From assembly GCF_014836535.1 (NCBI RefSeq), contig NZ_JACSQP010000003.1, positions 258,966 through 322,965 of the forward strand: a DNA stretch of 64,000 nucleotides, written 5' to 3'. Of this stretch, positions 48,240 through 57,198 are shown piece after piece. The stretch is from Microbacterium pullorum. GTDB taxonomy: Bacteria; Actinomycetota; Actinomycetes; Actinomycetales; Microbacteriaceae. Position 1 is the first letter of the stretch. Each line of letters begins with the position of its first letter. Under the pieces are notes generated by a model. It was not told where the DNA came from. It saw only the letters and a program-made list of their open reading frames with translations, and searched no databases. A program made the position numbers and the translations under genes.

Positions 48240-48460
48240 GCACGCCCGACACCGACCCGATCCGCGTCGAGGTGCGCCGCGGCGCGCCCGACGACATCGA
48301 ACTGGCCGCCGTCGTCGCCGTCGTCACCGAGGCGTACGACCGCGAGGCCGCGACCGCCGTGGTCGATGATCCCCCGGTGCGCGGCGGATGGGAGATGTCC
48401 GCCCGCGGGCTGCGCCGGCCGTTCGACCGCGATGCCGGCTGGGTCCGCGGCATCGGCTGA
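48236..48460 (+). CDS. Acyl-CoA carboxylase epsilon subunit (AccE-like)
   Basis: 74 residues, short acidic protein with the epsilon pattern: [22 protein letters not shown] near the start (x-x-G-x-P-x-x-x-E-L-A-A) and a basic/Trp-containing C-terminus ([12 protein letters not shown]). In Actinobacteria such subunits stimulate and hold together the alpha-beta carboxylase complex. GTG start at 48236 overlaps the beta-chain stop. Confidence 0.88.
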   Translation: MSTPDTDPIRVEVRRGAPDDIELAAVVAVVTEAYDREAATAVVDDPPVRGGWEMSARGLRRPFDRDAGWVRGIG

Positions 48461-48519
48461 TCCCCGCGCGGTGTCCCCCAAAATACCTACAGACATCCCT
48501 CGCACCCCCGGCGGATACT

Positions 48520-48525
48520 TAATCT
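48520..48525 (+). promoter_or_regulatory. -10 box (TAATCT) ahead of a structured intergenic element
   Basis: TAATCT in an AT-richer patch. A start 6-7 bases downstream would be at 48531-48533, where the first hairpin begins. Confidence 0.35.
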
Positions 48526-48530
48526 GCTGA

Positions 48531-48651
48531 ACGCAATTCTGCGTCGGTCGACCCGCTCCGTTCTTCGGATCCGGGGATCGACCCCCTGCGGAGTGGTTTT
48601 CGGGTAACCGCTCCGCAAGGCGAGGGGCAGGCGGCTTCGCCGCCCCTCGCC
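48531..48651 (+). ncRNA. Candidate small RNA of four consecutive hairpins
   Basis: The 229-bp gap between two convergent genes contains four clean stems in series. They are 48531-48544 (ACGCA/TGCGT, loop ATTC); 48546-48583 (GGTCGA/TCGACC, CCC/GGG, inner TCCG/CGGA); 48587-48617 (TGCGGAG/CTCCGCA extended by TGGTT/AACCG, a 12-bp stem with one wobble); and the terminator hairpin 48619-48651. A promoter-like TAATCT lies just upstream. No reading frame is coding-like. It could be an independent sRNA of about 120 nt, or a 3'-UTR structure of the carboxylase message. I do not recognise a named RNA family. Confidence 0.4.
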
Positions 48652-48660
48652 TCTTCTTCT
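48619..48660 (+). terminator. Strong rho-independent terminator
   Basis: Stem GGCGAGGGGC/GCCCCTCGCC with an inner GGCG/CGCC stem and GCTT loop, then TCTTCTTCT. It would end the carboxylase message or the candidate small RNA. A further 10-bp stem at 48665-48684 (around AGACGGAGCCGTCT) could serve the opposing gene. Confidence 0.85.
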
Positions 48661-48689
48661 GTCTGCGCAGACGGAGCCGTCTGTGCGGC

Positions 48690-49811
48690 TCAGCGCTGCC
48701 GGGCGGGCAGCGAGATCTCCTGCCAGAGGTCGACGGTGTCTTCGCCGTCGGCACGGGAGCGGCCGACCACGGTGACCGCGACGGTGTCGTGCGGCGCGGT
48801 GCGGATGTAGATGCGCTCGGACCGGGCGTTGCGCAGCACCTCGGCCAGCTCGGCGCGGACGACCCGCAAGTCCCGCTCACCGACGCCGTCCAGGCCCCCC
48901 TCATCGAGGACGGTCACATTCGCGCCGCGTTGGCGCGCCGACTCCAGCACGCCGCGCACGTCGTCGTCGAGCAGCCGCCGCCCGCGCAGTTCGTCGCGCA
49001 GTCTCCCCTCGGCCAGGCGTGCCATCTCCCGTTCGTGGGGAGCGAGGTCGCCGCCCGCGTCGATCGTGCGGGTGAGCACGGGGCCGGCCACCGCGAGAGC
49101 GCGCCGGACCTGCACCCGGCGTTCGCGCTGACGCCCCGCCTGTGAGGCGAGCCATTCCGACGCCGCCCGCTGCAGGCTCTCGAGCTGCTCGCTCTCGCGC
49201 GACGCGCGATCGGTGGACCACATCAGCAGCTGCGCCATCGCCGTCCACACCGCCGAACCGACGAGCCCCAGCGACAGCGTGGGGACGATGCCGATCCACA
49301 GCGCGCCCTGCACACCCAGCAGCACGATGCCGATGCAGGCGACGACCGGCCGCCGGCGCACCACCACGATCGCCATGAGGGCGCCGATCGCACCGATCGT
49401 CCACGTGGCGAAGGGAAGCTGCCGCGATGCGACGTCGACGTTGGCCCAGATGAGGGAGGGGACGACGGCCGCGGTCACGAGCGCGAGGCCCGCCACCCAC
49501 GCCGGCGCCACGGTGGGCCCACTGACCCCCGAGGTCATGAGCGACGGCACCGCCACAGCGCCGGCGTCATCCTCGACCTCGCCGCCGTCCCCCACGGTCT
49601 CGGACCGGTCGAGCTCGCCGGGGGCAGGATGCCCGCGCCGGTCTTCCCAGAAGATGCAGATCCACGACGTCACCAGGTACAGCGAGACGGCGAAGACCAC
49701 GACACCCCAGGGGGCGGCGAAGCCCTCGTCCCACCAGGGCCAGCCGAGACCGAGGTAGGAGGTGAATGCCACCCCGAGGGCGGACAGCACGACGCGCGGA
49801 TTGAGGGTCAT
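48690..49811 (-). CDS. Membrane protein with degenerate histidine-kinase-like C-terminus
   Basis: 373 residues. N-terminal half: seven or so hydrophobic segments with a charged loop at about 58-90. C-terminal half (from about 205): a long helical stretch (SRESEQLESLQRAASEWLASQ..., RERRVQVRRALAVAGPVL) and then an alpha/beta part with RAELAEVLRNARSERIYIRTAPHDTVAVTVVGRS, which resembles the N-box region of HATPase_c. The phospho-acceptor His and the G1/G2 glycine boxes are absent. ATG 49811 overlaps the kinase stop (ATGA), so it is made with the sensor kinase and may be a modulator or pseudokinase partner (inference). Confidence 0.7.
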   Translation of the reverse strand: MTLNPRVVLSALGVAFTSYLGLGWPWWDEGFAAPWGVVVFAVSLYLVTSWICIFWEDRRGHPAPGELDRSETVGDGGEVEDDAGAVAVPSLMTSGVSGPTVAPAWVAGLALVTAAVVPSLIWANVDVASRQLPFATWTIGAIGALMAIVVVRRRPVVACIGIVLLGVQGALWIGIVPTLSLGLVGSAVWTAMAQLLMWSTDRASRESEQLESLQRAASEWLASQAGRQRERRVQVRRALAVAGPVLTRTIDAGGDLAPHEREMARLAEGRLRDELRGRRLLDDDVRGVLESARQRGANVTVLDEGGLDGVGERDLRVVRAELAEVLRNARSERIYIRTAPHDTVAVTVVGRSRADGEDTVDLWQEISLPARQR

Positions 49812-51058
49812 GCCGGCGGGCTCCACTCGAGCGTGATGGTGGTGCCGCGCGCGGTGGGCGCCACGTGCGCCCGACCGCCGACGGCGGCCACCCGGGCGTA
49901 GATGGAGGCACGGATGCCGAGCCGGTCGTCGGGAACCGTGGTGAGGTCGAACCCGGTGCCGTGGTCGCGGATGACGATGACGACGCCGCCCGGTTCGTCA
50001 CCGTCGGAGACGGTGACCTCCAATCCCGCGGAGGCGGCGTGCTCGACGGCGTTCGCGACGGCCTGGGTTGCGGCGAGCGCCAGGGCGCGCCCGACGCGGC
50101 CGGGGATGGTGAGGGTCTCGTCGACGAGGATCCGGTCGGCCTGCAGCTCGATCCCCACCTCGCGCGCCCCGCGCTCGAGACGCTCCACCAGCTCCCCCAC
50201 TCCGATCGGGGCGTCCGGCCCCTCGCCGACGTCCTGCTCGGCGTTGGCGAGGCGGGTGAGGGCTTCGCGGGCCATCGCGACGGCGAGTCCGTGCTCGCGC
50301 GGCGAGTCGGCACGCTCGGCGGCGATGAGCGCTGCCAGCACACTGTCGTGCATGAGCGCCGCCACCGCGATGCGCTCGCGCTCGGCCGCGTCGGCGGCGG
50401 CCGCGGCGGCGTACGAGGCCACGGCATCCACCCTCGCCCGGTCGACGCGCGTCGCCACCGCCCGGTAGACCCGGTCCAGCGTCAGCAGCACGGTGGCGAG
50501 GATGATGGCGTAGACGACGTCGAGGATCACCGGCGCCCAGAACTCCGGCGCGAATTCGGCCTGAGCCAGCCGCACGACCCCGTACTGCACGGGAACGAGC
50601 ACCGTCCAGGCGATCTGGAGGGGGAACGGGAACGCCAGCACCGCAGCGACGGTGGCGATGTTCAGCAGCAACCAGATCCACGGGCCGTCATCGGGTGCCG
50701 GCTGGGATCCCGCGGTGGCCAGCGGCCACGCCAGCAGCGCGATCGGGTAGGCCACCGCGAACACGCCCGCAGCCAGGTGCACGCCGCGTCCGACCAGGCA
50801 CGCCACGATCATGGCCGCCAGCGGCACGAAGACGACGATCATGAGCGCGATGCGCCAGTCGCCCTGCTCCTCGGTGGAACCGAGCGCGGTCAGCAGAGCG
50901 TGCACGCCCAGGGCGATGCAGCCCGCTCCCACGGCGAGCGTGGTGAAGCGCACCACCCGCGCGCGGGTGAACGTCGCCATTCCCGCTGCCGTGTCGGCGG
51001 TGTGACCGAACGTGCCGTGCGCTTCGGCGAGCACACGACGGCTGGTCTCAGAAGGCAC
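49808..51058 (-). CDS. Sensor histidine kinase (NarX/HPK7-like)
   Basis: 416 residues. Six hydrophobic segments (about 35-185) with little extracytoplasmic sequence, then a DHp helix with ERERIAVAALMHDSVLAAL containing the phospho-His, and a HATPase_c domain: QAVANAVEHAAS (N box), DHGTGFDLTTVPDDRLGIRAS (G1/G2), GTTITLEW. Sensing is probably through the membrane helices. The GTG at 51058 overlaps the response-regulator gene by 11 bp; an internal ATG at 50980 gives an alternative start. The signal is unknown. Confidence 0.88.
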   Translation of the reverse strand: MPSETSRRVLAEAHGTFGHTADTAAGMATFTRARVVRFTTLAVGAGCIALGVHALLTALGSTEEQGDWRIALMIVVFVPLAAMIVACLVGRGVHLAAGVFAVAYPIALLAWPLATAGSQPAPDDGPWIWLLLNIATVAAVLAFPFPLQIAWTVLVPVQYGVVRLAQAEFAPEFWAPVILDVVYAIILATVLLTLDRVYRAVATRVDRARVDAVASYAAAAAADAAERERIAVAALMHDSVLAALIAAERADSPREHGLAVAMAREALTRLANAEQDVGEGPDAPIGVGELVERLERGAREVGIELQADRILVDETLTIPGRVGRALALAATQAVANAVEHAASAGLEVTVSDGDEPGGVVIVIRDHGTGFDLTTVPDDRLGIRASIYARVAAVGGRAHVAPTARGTTITLEWSPPA

Positions 51059-51713
51059 CGGGGGTCTCTGAGGGTCGGGTGAGCAGTCCGTCTTCCATGG
51101 CGCGGCGCGCCAGATCCACTTTCGTGGGGGCGGGACGGCCGACTTCCACGTACTTGAACCGCACCCGGGTGATGTTCTCCTTGGCGGTCGAGTACGCCAC
51201 TCCCAGCCGGTCGGCGACGACCTTCAGCGGAAGACCCGCGGCGTACAGGCGCAGCACGTCCCGCTCGCGCGCCGAGAGCTGCGCGTCGGCGAAGGCCCTG
51301 TCGCCGTCGACGGCGCTGGCCCACTCGACGTTGTCGAGGGGATGGCCGTCGGCGACCGTCTGGATGGCCTCGACGACCTCATCGATGCGACTCGCCTTGC
51401 TGATGACGCCCGCCGCTCCCGCCGACAGCGCCTCGCGGACGGTCGCGGGGCGGTCGGCGACGCTGTGGATGATGACACTGGAACCGTCGCCGACCAGGCG
51501 CGAGACGTTCTCGGTGACCGTCGTCCCGTCGCCGAGGGTGAGGTCGAGGACCACCACATCGGCCGGGGCCTCCCGGCTGTACAGGCGCCAGTCGAGGTAC
51601 TCGGTGACCGTGCTGCCGGAGAAGACGACGTCTTGGGTTCCGGCGCGCAGACAGGCGGCCTCGAGCCCGAGTCGGACCGACTCGTGATCGTCGATGAGTG
51701 CCACACGGATCAT
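51048..51713 (-). CDS. LuxR/NarL-family response regulator
   Basis: 221 residues. Receiver domain: IDDHESVRLGL with the acidic pair, VVVLDLTLGDG with the phospho-Asp, IIHSVAD and KASRIDEVVEAI with the conserved Lys. C-terminal GerE helix-turn-helix at about 145-200: LSARERDVLRLYAAGLPLKVVADRLGVAYSTAKENI. ATG 51713 (start IRVALIDDH) is preferred to the ATG at 51722, because the latter lies in the TAACAT box. Probable target includes its own three-gene unit. Confidence 0.93.
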   Translation of the reverse strand: MIRVALIDDHESVRLGLEAACLRAGTQDVVFSGSTVTEYLDWRLYSREAPADVVVLDLTLGDGTTVTENVSRLVGDGSSVIIHSVADRPATVREALSAGAAGVISKASRIDEVVEAIQTVADGHPLDNVEWASAVDGDRAFADAQLSARERDVLRLYAAGLPLKVVADRLGVAYSTAKENITRVRFKYVEVGRPAPTKVDLARRAMEDGLLTRPSETPGAF

Positions 51714-51720
51714 GCTCGTC

Positions 51721-51726
51721 ATGTTA
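51721..51726 (-). promoter_or_regulatory. -10 box (TAACAT) of the two-component operon
   Basis: TAACAT on the minus strand overlaps the stop codon of the methyltransferase gene and lies 7 bases before the ATG at 51713. Confidence 0.45.
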
Positions 51727-53082
51727 TCGGTGCGGGTCCTCGCGGATGAGCGTGGCCACGGCCTCGACATGGTGCGAATGCGGAAACAGATCGAGCGCGT
51801 CGATGCGGGACACCGCATATCCGGCATCCCGGAAGGTCGAGAGGTCACGCGCGAGCGCGACGGGGTCGCAGGCGACGTAGACGACGGTCTGCGGTGCGAG
51901 CCCCGCGATCGCCTCGACGACCTCGCGCCCGGCGCCGGAGCGCGGCGGGTCGAGCACCACCGCCCCGCGCGCCAGCCGGTCGCGGTCGCGCGTCGAGGCC
52001 GCCTCGCTCCACGTGGCGAGCCAGCGGTCGACACGGCCGGTCTCGGCGCGGGCACCGACCCATTCGGCGAGGTTCTCGCCGGCGTGCTCGGTCGCGCGGG
52101 AGTCGGACTCGACGCTGAGCACGCGGGTGCGAGGGCCACCGATATCGGCCAGCGCGGCGGCGAACAGGCCGACGCCCCCATACAGGTCCAGGTGCAGCGC
52201 CTCGGGGTCGAGACCGTCGGGCTGCGCCTGGGCGAGGTGCTCGGAGACCAGCTGCGTGAGCGCCGTCGCGGCGAAGCGGTGCACCTGCCAGAAGCCTCCG
52301 GCATCCACGCGGAACTCCCGCTGGCCGACCCGCTCCAGGACGACCTCGCGCATCGGATTGGAGTTCTTCGCCGCCGGGTGCTTCGCGGCGCTCCCACCCC
52401 GCAGGCGGCGTCCGCCGGCACGGTGGTGGTGCTCCGGGCGGGCCAGCACGCGCACGCGACCGTCAGCCGGCAGCACCAGGTCGATCCGCCCCGGTTCACC
52501 ACTGCTCAATTCCAGCGCCACGCGCTCGATGTCGGGCGCGGCGAGCGGGTGGTCCTCGACGGTGACGACGCGATGGCTGCGCGCGGCGTACGGGCCGACG
52601 CGACCGGCGGCATCCACGTGCAGGCTCAGCCGCGTGCGCCAGCGCGTGCCGTCGTCGTCGGCCGTGCCGGCGCGGTCCACGCCGTCGGCGGTGACCGGGG
52701 CGACTGTCACCGGCAGCTCGAGGCCGCCGAAGCGCTGCAGCGCGTCGGAGACGACCTGGGCCTTGAGCGTGCGCTGGTGGGAGAGGTCGATGTGACCGAA
52801 GTCCGCGCCTCCGGGACGCTCGGCGGGGTCGACGTCCACGTCGGCCTGGCGCCAGACGTGCGGACGGCGGTGCGGTGAGGCATCCAGCACCTCCAGCACC
52901 TCACCGCGCCAGAACGAGGCCTTGCCGATGTCGGTCAGCCGTACCCGCACCCGCTCGCCGGGCAGCGCGTCGGGAACGAAAACGACGCGCCCGTCGTGGC
53001 GGCCGACGAACACGCCGCCGTGGGCGACATCGGTGACGTCGAGATCGATGAGGGCGTCCGCAGAGCCCGGGGGTGTAGCCAT
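51724..53082 (-). CDS. TRAM-domain RNA uracil-5-methyltransferase-like protein (TrmA/RlmCD family), no Fe-S site
   Basis: 452 residues. N-terminal TRAM RNA-binding barrel (LIDLDVTDVAHGGVFVGRHDGRVVFVPDALPGERVRV, given by its ends), then a class I SAM methyltransferase: DLYGGVGLFAAALADIG (SAM loop), VVLDPPRSGAGREVV, YVACDPVALARDLS with the catalytic-type Cys, and HSHHVEAVATL with the base Glu. The CxxxxxCxxC iron-sulfur motif of RlmD is missing (the position reads GGADFGHIDLS). Probably modifies a uridine in rRNA or tRNA. ATG 53082; GTG starts further upstream are not supported. Confidence 0.9.
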   Translation of the reverse strand: MATPPGSADALIDLDVTDVAHGGVFVGRHDGRVVFVPDALPGERVRVRLTDIGKASFWRGEVLEVLDASPHRRPHVWRQADVDVDPAERPGGADFGHIDLSHQRTLKAQVVSDALQRFGGLELPVTVAPVTADGVDRAGTADDDGTRWRTRLSLHVDAAGRVGPYAARSHRVVTVEDHPLAAPDIERVALELSSGEPGRIDLVLPADGRVRVLARPEHHHRAGGRRLRGGSAAKHPAAKNSNPMREVVLERVGQREFRVDAGGFWQVHRFAATALTQLVSEHLAQAQPDGLDPEALHLDLYGGVGLFAAALADIGGPRTRVLSVESDSRATEHAGENLAEWVGARAETGRVDRWLATWSEAASTRDRDRLARGAVVLDPPRSGAGREVVEAIAGLAPQTVVYVACDPVALARDLSTFRDAGYAVSRIDALDLFPHSHHVEAVATLIREDPHR

Positions 53083-53117
53083 CCTTCGATGCTCGCACAC
53101 CCGGCTGTGCCCGCCTC

Positions 53118-53123
53118 TACGCT
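53118..53123 (+). promoter_or_regulatory. -10 box (TACGCT) of maf
   Basis: TACGCT ends 6 bases before the ATG at 53130, in the 47-bp divergent gap with the methyltransferase gene. Confidence 0.5.
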
Positions 53124-53129
53124 GGGACG

Positions 53130-53771
53130 ATGCGCGTGTGCCTGGCCTCCACCTCCCCCGCCCGTCTGATGCTGCTGCGCCAGGCGGGGATCGAGCCGGA
53201 GACCCTCGCCCCCGACGTCGATGAGGATGCCGTGATCGCCGAGGTGCAGGCGGCGCACGGCCGGGTGCTGGATGCCGCCGAGCACGTGCTGCTGCTCGCA
53301 CGCCGCAAGGCCGACGACGTCGCCCGGCGCGTCGCCGCAGCCGGATTCACCGGCCTCGTGATCGGCGGCGACTCGATGTTCGAGCTCGACGGCGAGATCC
53401 TCGGCAAGCCCTACACACCGGAGGCTGCCACCGCCCGGTGGCGGGCGATGCGGGGGCGCACCGGCATCCTGCACTCCGGCCACAGCGTCGTACGCGTGGC
53501 CGCGGGCGAGCCGCCGCGCGAGGCGTCCGCCGTCGCGGCGGCGTCGGTCACCTTCGCCGCCGACATCGACGACGACGAGATCGCCGCCTACGTCGCCACC
53601 GGCGAGCCGCTGCACGTGGCGGGGGCGTTCACGATCGACAGCCTCGGCGGCCCGTTCATCGACGCCGTCGCCGGCGACCCGTCCACGGTCGTCGGGATGT
53701 CACTGCCGACGGTGCGCCGTCTCGCGCGTGAGTTGGGCGTCGCGTGGCCGGCACTGTGGAACCGCTCGTAG
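53130..53771 (+). CDS. maf: Maf-family nucleotide pyrophosphatase
   Basis: 213 residues. Hydrolyses non-canonical nucleoside triphosphates (dTTP/UTP or modified pyrimidines in characterised members). LASTSPARLMLLRQAGI near the start, ARRKADDVA, GGDSMFELDGEILGKP with the catalytic Asp, WRAMRGRTGILHSGH, and GAFTIDSLGGPFID. Typical length. Follows the carboxylase beta/epsilon block in the same order as in mycobacteria. Confidence 0.95.
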   Translation: MRVCLASTSPARLMLLRQAGIEPETLAPDVDEDAVIAEVQAAHGRVLDAAEHVLLLARRKADDVARRVAAAGFTGLVIGGDSMFELDGEILGKPYTPEAATARWRAMRGRTGILHSGHSVVRVAAGEPPREASAVAAASVTFAADIDDDEIAAYVATGEPLHVAGAFTIDSLGGPFIDAVAGDPSTVVGMSLPTVRRLARELGVAWPALWNRS

Positions 53772-53836
53772 ACATCGGCAAACCTTTCCCGCACTTTCTT
53801 GTGCGGGTGATCCAAAGAAGGGTCCCCGACCCTGGG

Positions 53837-53842
53837 TAGGCT
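53837..53842 (+). promoter_or_regulatory. -10 box (TAGGCT) of the carboxylase alpha gene
   Basis: TAGGCT 7 bases before the ATG at 53850, in a 78-bp gap after maf that also contains a CGCACTTTCTTGTGCG inverted repeat (53790-53805). Confidence 0.5.
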
Positions 53843-53849
53843 GACATCC

Positions 53850-55616
53850 ATGCCTGCTATCGCCAAGGTGCTCATCGCGAACCGCGGCGAGATCGCCGTC
53901 CGCATCATCCGCGCGGCGCGCGACTGCGGCAAAGCGTCCGTCGCCGTCTACGCCGACCAGGACCGCGACGCCCTCCACGCCCGCCTCGCCGACGAGGCCT
54001 ACGCCCTGGACGGCACCACGAGTGCCGACACGTACCTGTCGATCGAGAAGATCCTCTCGGTCGCGCGGCGTGCCGGCGCCGATGCAGTGCACCCCGGATA
54101 CGGCTTCCTCGCCGAGAACGCCGCGTTCGCGCGCGCCGTCATCGCCGCGGGCCTGGTGTGGATCGGCCCCTCGCCGGAGGCCATCGAGGCGCTGGGCGAC
54201 AAGGTGACCGCCCGCCATGTGGCCGAGAAGGTCGGTGCGCCCCTGGCCCCCGGCACCCCCGGCCCCGTCGCCGGCGCCGACGAGGTCGTCGCGTTCGCCC
54301 AGGAGCATGGCCTGCCCATCGCCATCAAGGCCGCTTACGGCGGCGGCGGACGCGGGCTCAAGGTCGCCCGCACGTTCGACGAGATCGCCGAGCAGTTCGA
54401 GTCGGCCACCCGCGAGGCGATCACCGCCTTCGGCCGCGGCGAGTGCTTCGTGGAGAAGTACCTCGACCGGCCCCGCCACGTCGAGACGCAGTGCCTGGCC
54501 GATGCCGCCGGCACCGTGGTCGTCGTCTCCACGCGCGACTGCTCACTGCAGCGCCGCCACCAGAAGCTCGTCGAGGAGGCGCCGGCGCCGTTCCTCACTC
54601 CGGAGCAGAACGAGGTGCTGTACACCTCGTCCAAGGCGATCCTCAAGGAGGTCGGCTACGTCGGGGCGGGGACGTGCGAGTTCCTCATCGGCGCCGACGG
54701 CACGATCTCGTTCCTCGAGGTCAACACCCGCCTGCAGGTCGAGCACCCGGTCTCCGAAGAGGTCACCGGCATCGACCTCGTGCGCGAGCAGTTCCGCATC
54801 GCCGAGGGGGGCCTGCTCGACGGCGTCGATCCGGAGCCCACCGGCCACTCGATCGAGTTCCGCATCAACGGCGAGGACCCGGGCCGCGGCTTCCTCCCGC
54901 AGCCCGGCCGCATCCACGTCTTCAAGACGTTCGGCGGCCCCGGCATCCGCCTCGACTCCGGCGTGACCGCAGGCGATGTCGTCTCGGGCGCGTTCGATTC
55001 GCTGCTGGGCAAGATCATCGTCACCGGCCGCGACCGCGCCGAGGCGCTCGAGCGCGCCCGCCGGGCCCTCGACGAATTCGAGGTCGCGGGCATGCCCACC
55101 GTGCTGCCCTTCCACCGCCGCGTCGTGCGCGACCCCGCGTTCACCGCCGCGAACGGCGAGTTCGGCGTGTTCACCCGCTGGATCGAGACCGAGTTCGACA
55201 ACGACATCGCGCCGTGGGACGGCGAGGCCGAGGCGCCGGATGCCGGCGAGCAGCGGCACACCGTCGTGGTCGAGGTGGCGGGAAAGCGCCTCGAGGTGAG
55301 CCTGCCCGATCGCATCGTGGCCTCCCCCGCGCGCGTCGGACGCCCCGTCGCGGTGCCGCCGTCGCGGCGCACCCACGCACCGACGGTCATGGCAGGAGCC
55401 TCCGGCGACGCCGTGACCAGCCCGATGCAGGCGACGATCGTGAAGGTCGCCGTCAACGACGGTCAGCAGGTCGTCAAGGGAGACCTCGTCGTCGTGCTCG
55501 AGGCCATGAAGATGGAGCAGCCCATCCAGGCCCACAAAGACGGCGTCATCGGCGGCATCGACGCACAGCCGGGCACGACGGTGGCCGCAGGCCATCTGCT
55601 CCTCACCATCAGCTGA
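53850..55616 (+). CDS. Acyl-CoA carboxylase alpha subunit: biotin carboxylase plus biotin carrier (AccA3 type)
   Basis: 588 residues. Biotin carboxylase domain 1-450: [52 protein letters not shown] (ATP loop), [36 protein letters not shown]-terminal carrier domain (about 515-588) with the biotinylated Lys in EAMKMEQ. Works with the beta and epsilon chains at 46650-48460 and is the substrate of BirA. Essential for malonyl-CoA supply and lipid synthesis. Confidence 0.97.
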   Translation: MPAIAKVLIANRGEIAVRIIRAARDCGKASVAVYADQDRDALHARLADEAYALDGTTSADTYLSIEKILSVARRAGADAVHPGYGFLAENAAFARAVIAAGLVWIGPSPEAIEALGDKVTARHVAEKVGAPLAPGTPGPVAGADEVVAFAQEHGLPIAIKAAYGGGGRGLKVARTFDEIAEQFESATREAITAFGRGECFVEKYLDRPRHVETQCLADAAGTVVVVSTRDCSLQRRHQKLVEEAPAPFLTPEQNEVLYTSSKAILKEVGYVGAGTCEFLIGADGTISFLEVNTRLQVEHPVSEEVTGIDLVREQFRIAEGGLLDGVDPEPTGHSIEFRINGEDPGRGFLPQPGRIHVFKTFGGPGIRLDSGVTAGDVVSGAFDSLLGKIIVTGRDRAEALERARRALDEFEVAGMPTVLPFHRRVVRDPAFTAANGEFGVFTRWIETEFDNDIAPWDGEAEAPDAGEQRHTVVVEVAGKRLEVSLPDRIVASPARVGRPVAVPPSRRTHAPTVMAGASGDAVTSPMQATIVKVAVNDGQQVVKGDLVVVLEAMKMEQPIQAHKDGVIGGIDAQPGTTVAAGHLLLTIS

Positions 55617-55634
55617 CGCCCACACCGACACGGC

Positions 55635-55655
55635 GGGCGCCCGGCCGGAGCGCCC
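55635..55655. terminator. Possible bidirectional terminator hairpin
   Basis: GGGCGC/GCGCCC around a CCGGCCGG palindrome in the 50-bp gap between the convergent carboxylase alpha and flavin-reductase genes. No T-tract follows on either strand, so efficiency is doubtful. Confidence 0.35.
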
Positions 55656-55666
55656 CCCGGCGGCCG

Positions 55667-57118
55667 CTACGCGTCGGCGTCGGTGGTGCGGTCGACGGTG
55701 TGCATCGCGCGGGCGGCGTCGGTGATCGACCCCGACAGCGACGGGTACACCGCGAACACGCGGGAGAGCTGGTCGACGGTCAAGCGCCGCTCGGCGGCGA
55801 TGGCGATGGGGTAGATGAGCTCCGACGCGCGCGGGGCGACGATCACACCGCCGAGGACTTCGCCACTGCCTTCGCGCGCGATGATCTTCACGAAGCCGTC
55901 GCGCACGCCCATCATCTTGGCTCGCGGGTTGGCCGCCAGCGGCAGCTTGTGCACGCGGGCGTTGATGCTCCCCGCCTCGATGTCGGCCTGCTGCCAGCCG
56001 ACGGTCGCGATCTCGGGGGCGGTGAAGATGTTCGCCGTGATGCGACGGCGTTCGAGGGGGATCACGGCGTCGCCGAGCGCATGGAACACGGCCATGCGAC
56101 CCTGCATCGAGGCGACCGATGCCAGGGGCATGAAGCTCGTGCAGTCGCCGGCGGCGTAGATGTTGGGCACCGACGTGCGCGCCACGCGGTTGACGCGGAT
56201 GTGTCCGGAGTCGGTCAGCTGCACGCCGGCTTCCTCGAGGCCGATGCCTGCGGTGTTGGGCACGGACCCCACCGCCATGAGGCAGTGGCTGCCCTCCACC
56301 GTGCGCCCGTCGGCGAGGGTCACCACGACACCGTCTCCGGAGCGCTCCACGCGCTGGGCGCGGGCCTTGGACAGCACCTGCATGCCGCCGCGCTTGAACA
56401 CCCGCTCCAGTACCGCCGCGGCATCCGGGTCCTCACCCGGCAGCACGTGGTCGCGGCTGGAGACGAGGGTCACCCGGGCGCCGAGGTTCATGTAGGCGCC
56501 CGCGAACTCGGCACCGGTGACACCCGACCCCACGACGATGAGGTGCTCGGGGAGGGTCTTCATGTCGTACAGCTGCGTCCACGTGAGGATGCGCTCGCCG
56601 TCGGGCTTGGCGCTGGGCAGTTCCCGCGGCGACGCGCCGACCGACACGACGAGGGTGTCGGCCTCGATGCGGTCGAAGTCGGTGCCCGAGGGACCCGTGG
56701 ACACCACGACGGCGTGGTGCCCGTCCAGGCGCCCGTGGCCGGCGACGATGCGCACCCCCGCCTCGACGAGGGTCGCCCGCATGTCATCGGACTGCTGGCG
56801 CGCGAGGACGAGCAGTCGCTTGTTGACGGCGGCGAGGTTGATCGCGATCTCGGGCTTGAGCGGCTTGCCGTCGGCGCCCTTGGCGAACAGCTGCACGCCC
56901 AGGTCGCCCGCTTGCGAGATGGCCACGGCTGCGTCGGCGGTGGCGATGAGGCTCTTGGAGGGAACGACGTCGGTCATGACCGCCGCCCCGCCCACGCCCG
57001 CGCGTTCGACGAGGGTCACGGCGGCACCCAGCTGTGCGGCGGCGAGCGCCGCTTCGTAGCCGCCGGGGCCGCCCCCGAGGACGGCGACGGACTGGGTGCG
57101 CTCGAAACTCAACGACAT
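55667..57118 (-). CDS. lpdA: NAD(P)H quinone reductase of the dihydrolipoamide-dehydrogenase family (LpdA-like)
   Basis: 483 residues. FAD-binding VAVLGGGPGGYEAALAAAQLG at 11-31, NAD-binding VVGSGVTGAEFAGAYMNLGA, GDCTSFMPLASVASMQGR and the C-terminal dimerisation domain. The redox-active C-x4-C of true lipoamide dehydrogenases is absent: the position reads VGGAAVMTDVVPSK. This is the feature of M. tuberculosis LpdA (Rv3303c), which reduces quinones instead. ATG 57118 fits a GAGAAT box 6 bases upstream; GGAGG is too close to act normally. Confidence 0.9.
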   Translation of the reverse strand: MSLSFERTQSVAVLGGGPGGYEAALAAAQLGAAVTLVERAGVGGAAVMTDVVPSKSLIATADAAVAISQAGDLGVQLFAKGADGKPLKPEIAINLAAVNKRLLVLARQQSDDMRATLVEAGVRIVAGHGRLDGHHAVVVSTGPSGTDFDRIEADTLVVSVGASPRELPSAKPDGERILTWTQLYDMKTLPEHLIVVGSGVTGAEFAGAYMNLGARVTLVSSRDHVLPGEDPDAAAVLERVFKRGGMQVLSKARAQRVERSGDGVVVTLADGRTVEGSHCLMAVGSVPNTAGIGLEEAGVQLTDSGHIRVNRVARTSVPNIYAAGDCTSFMPLASVASMQGRMAVFHALGDAVIPLERRRITANIFTAPEIATVGWQQADIEAGSINARVHKLPLAANPRAKMMGVRDGFVKIIAREGSGEVLGGVIVAPRASELIYPIAIAAERRLTVDQLSRVFAVYPSLSGSITDAARAMHTVDRTTDADA

Positions 57119-57186
57119 GCCTCCATTCTCGCAGGGCGCGATCACCCGCCGAGGCCGCGCTGCTGGCCCCGAGGCATCCGAGTTCA

Positions 57187-57192
57187 TAAAGT
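57187..57192 (+). promoter_or_regulatory. -10 box (TAAAGT) of the purine phosphorylase operon
   Basis: TAAAGT ends 6 bases before the ATG at 57199. Divergent from the flavin-reductase gene over 80 bp. Confidence 0.5.
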
Positions 57193-57198
57193 GGGGGC

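Noticed and set aside
48531-48651. 6C small RNA or 6S RNA
   Set aside because: The C-rich loops of 6C RNA and the large central bubble of 6S are not present.
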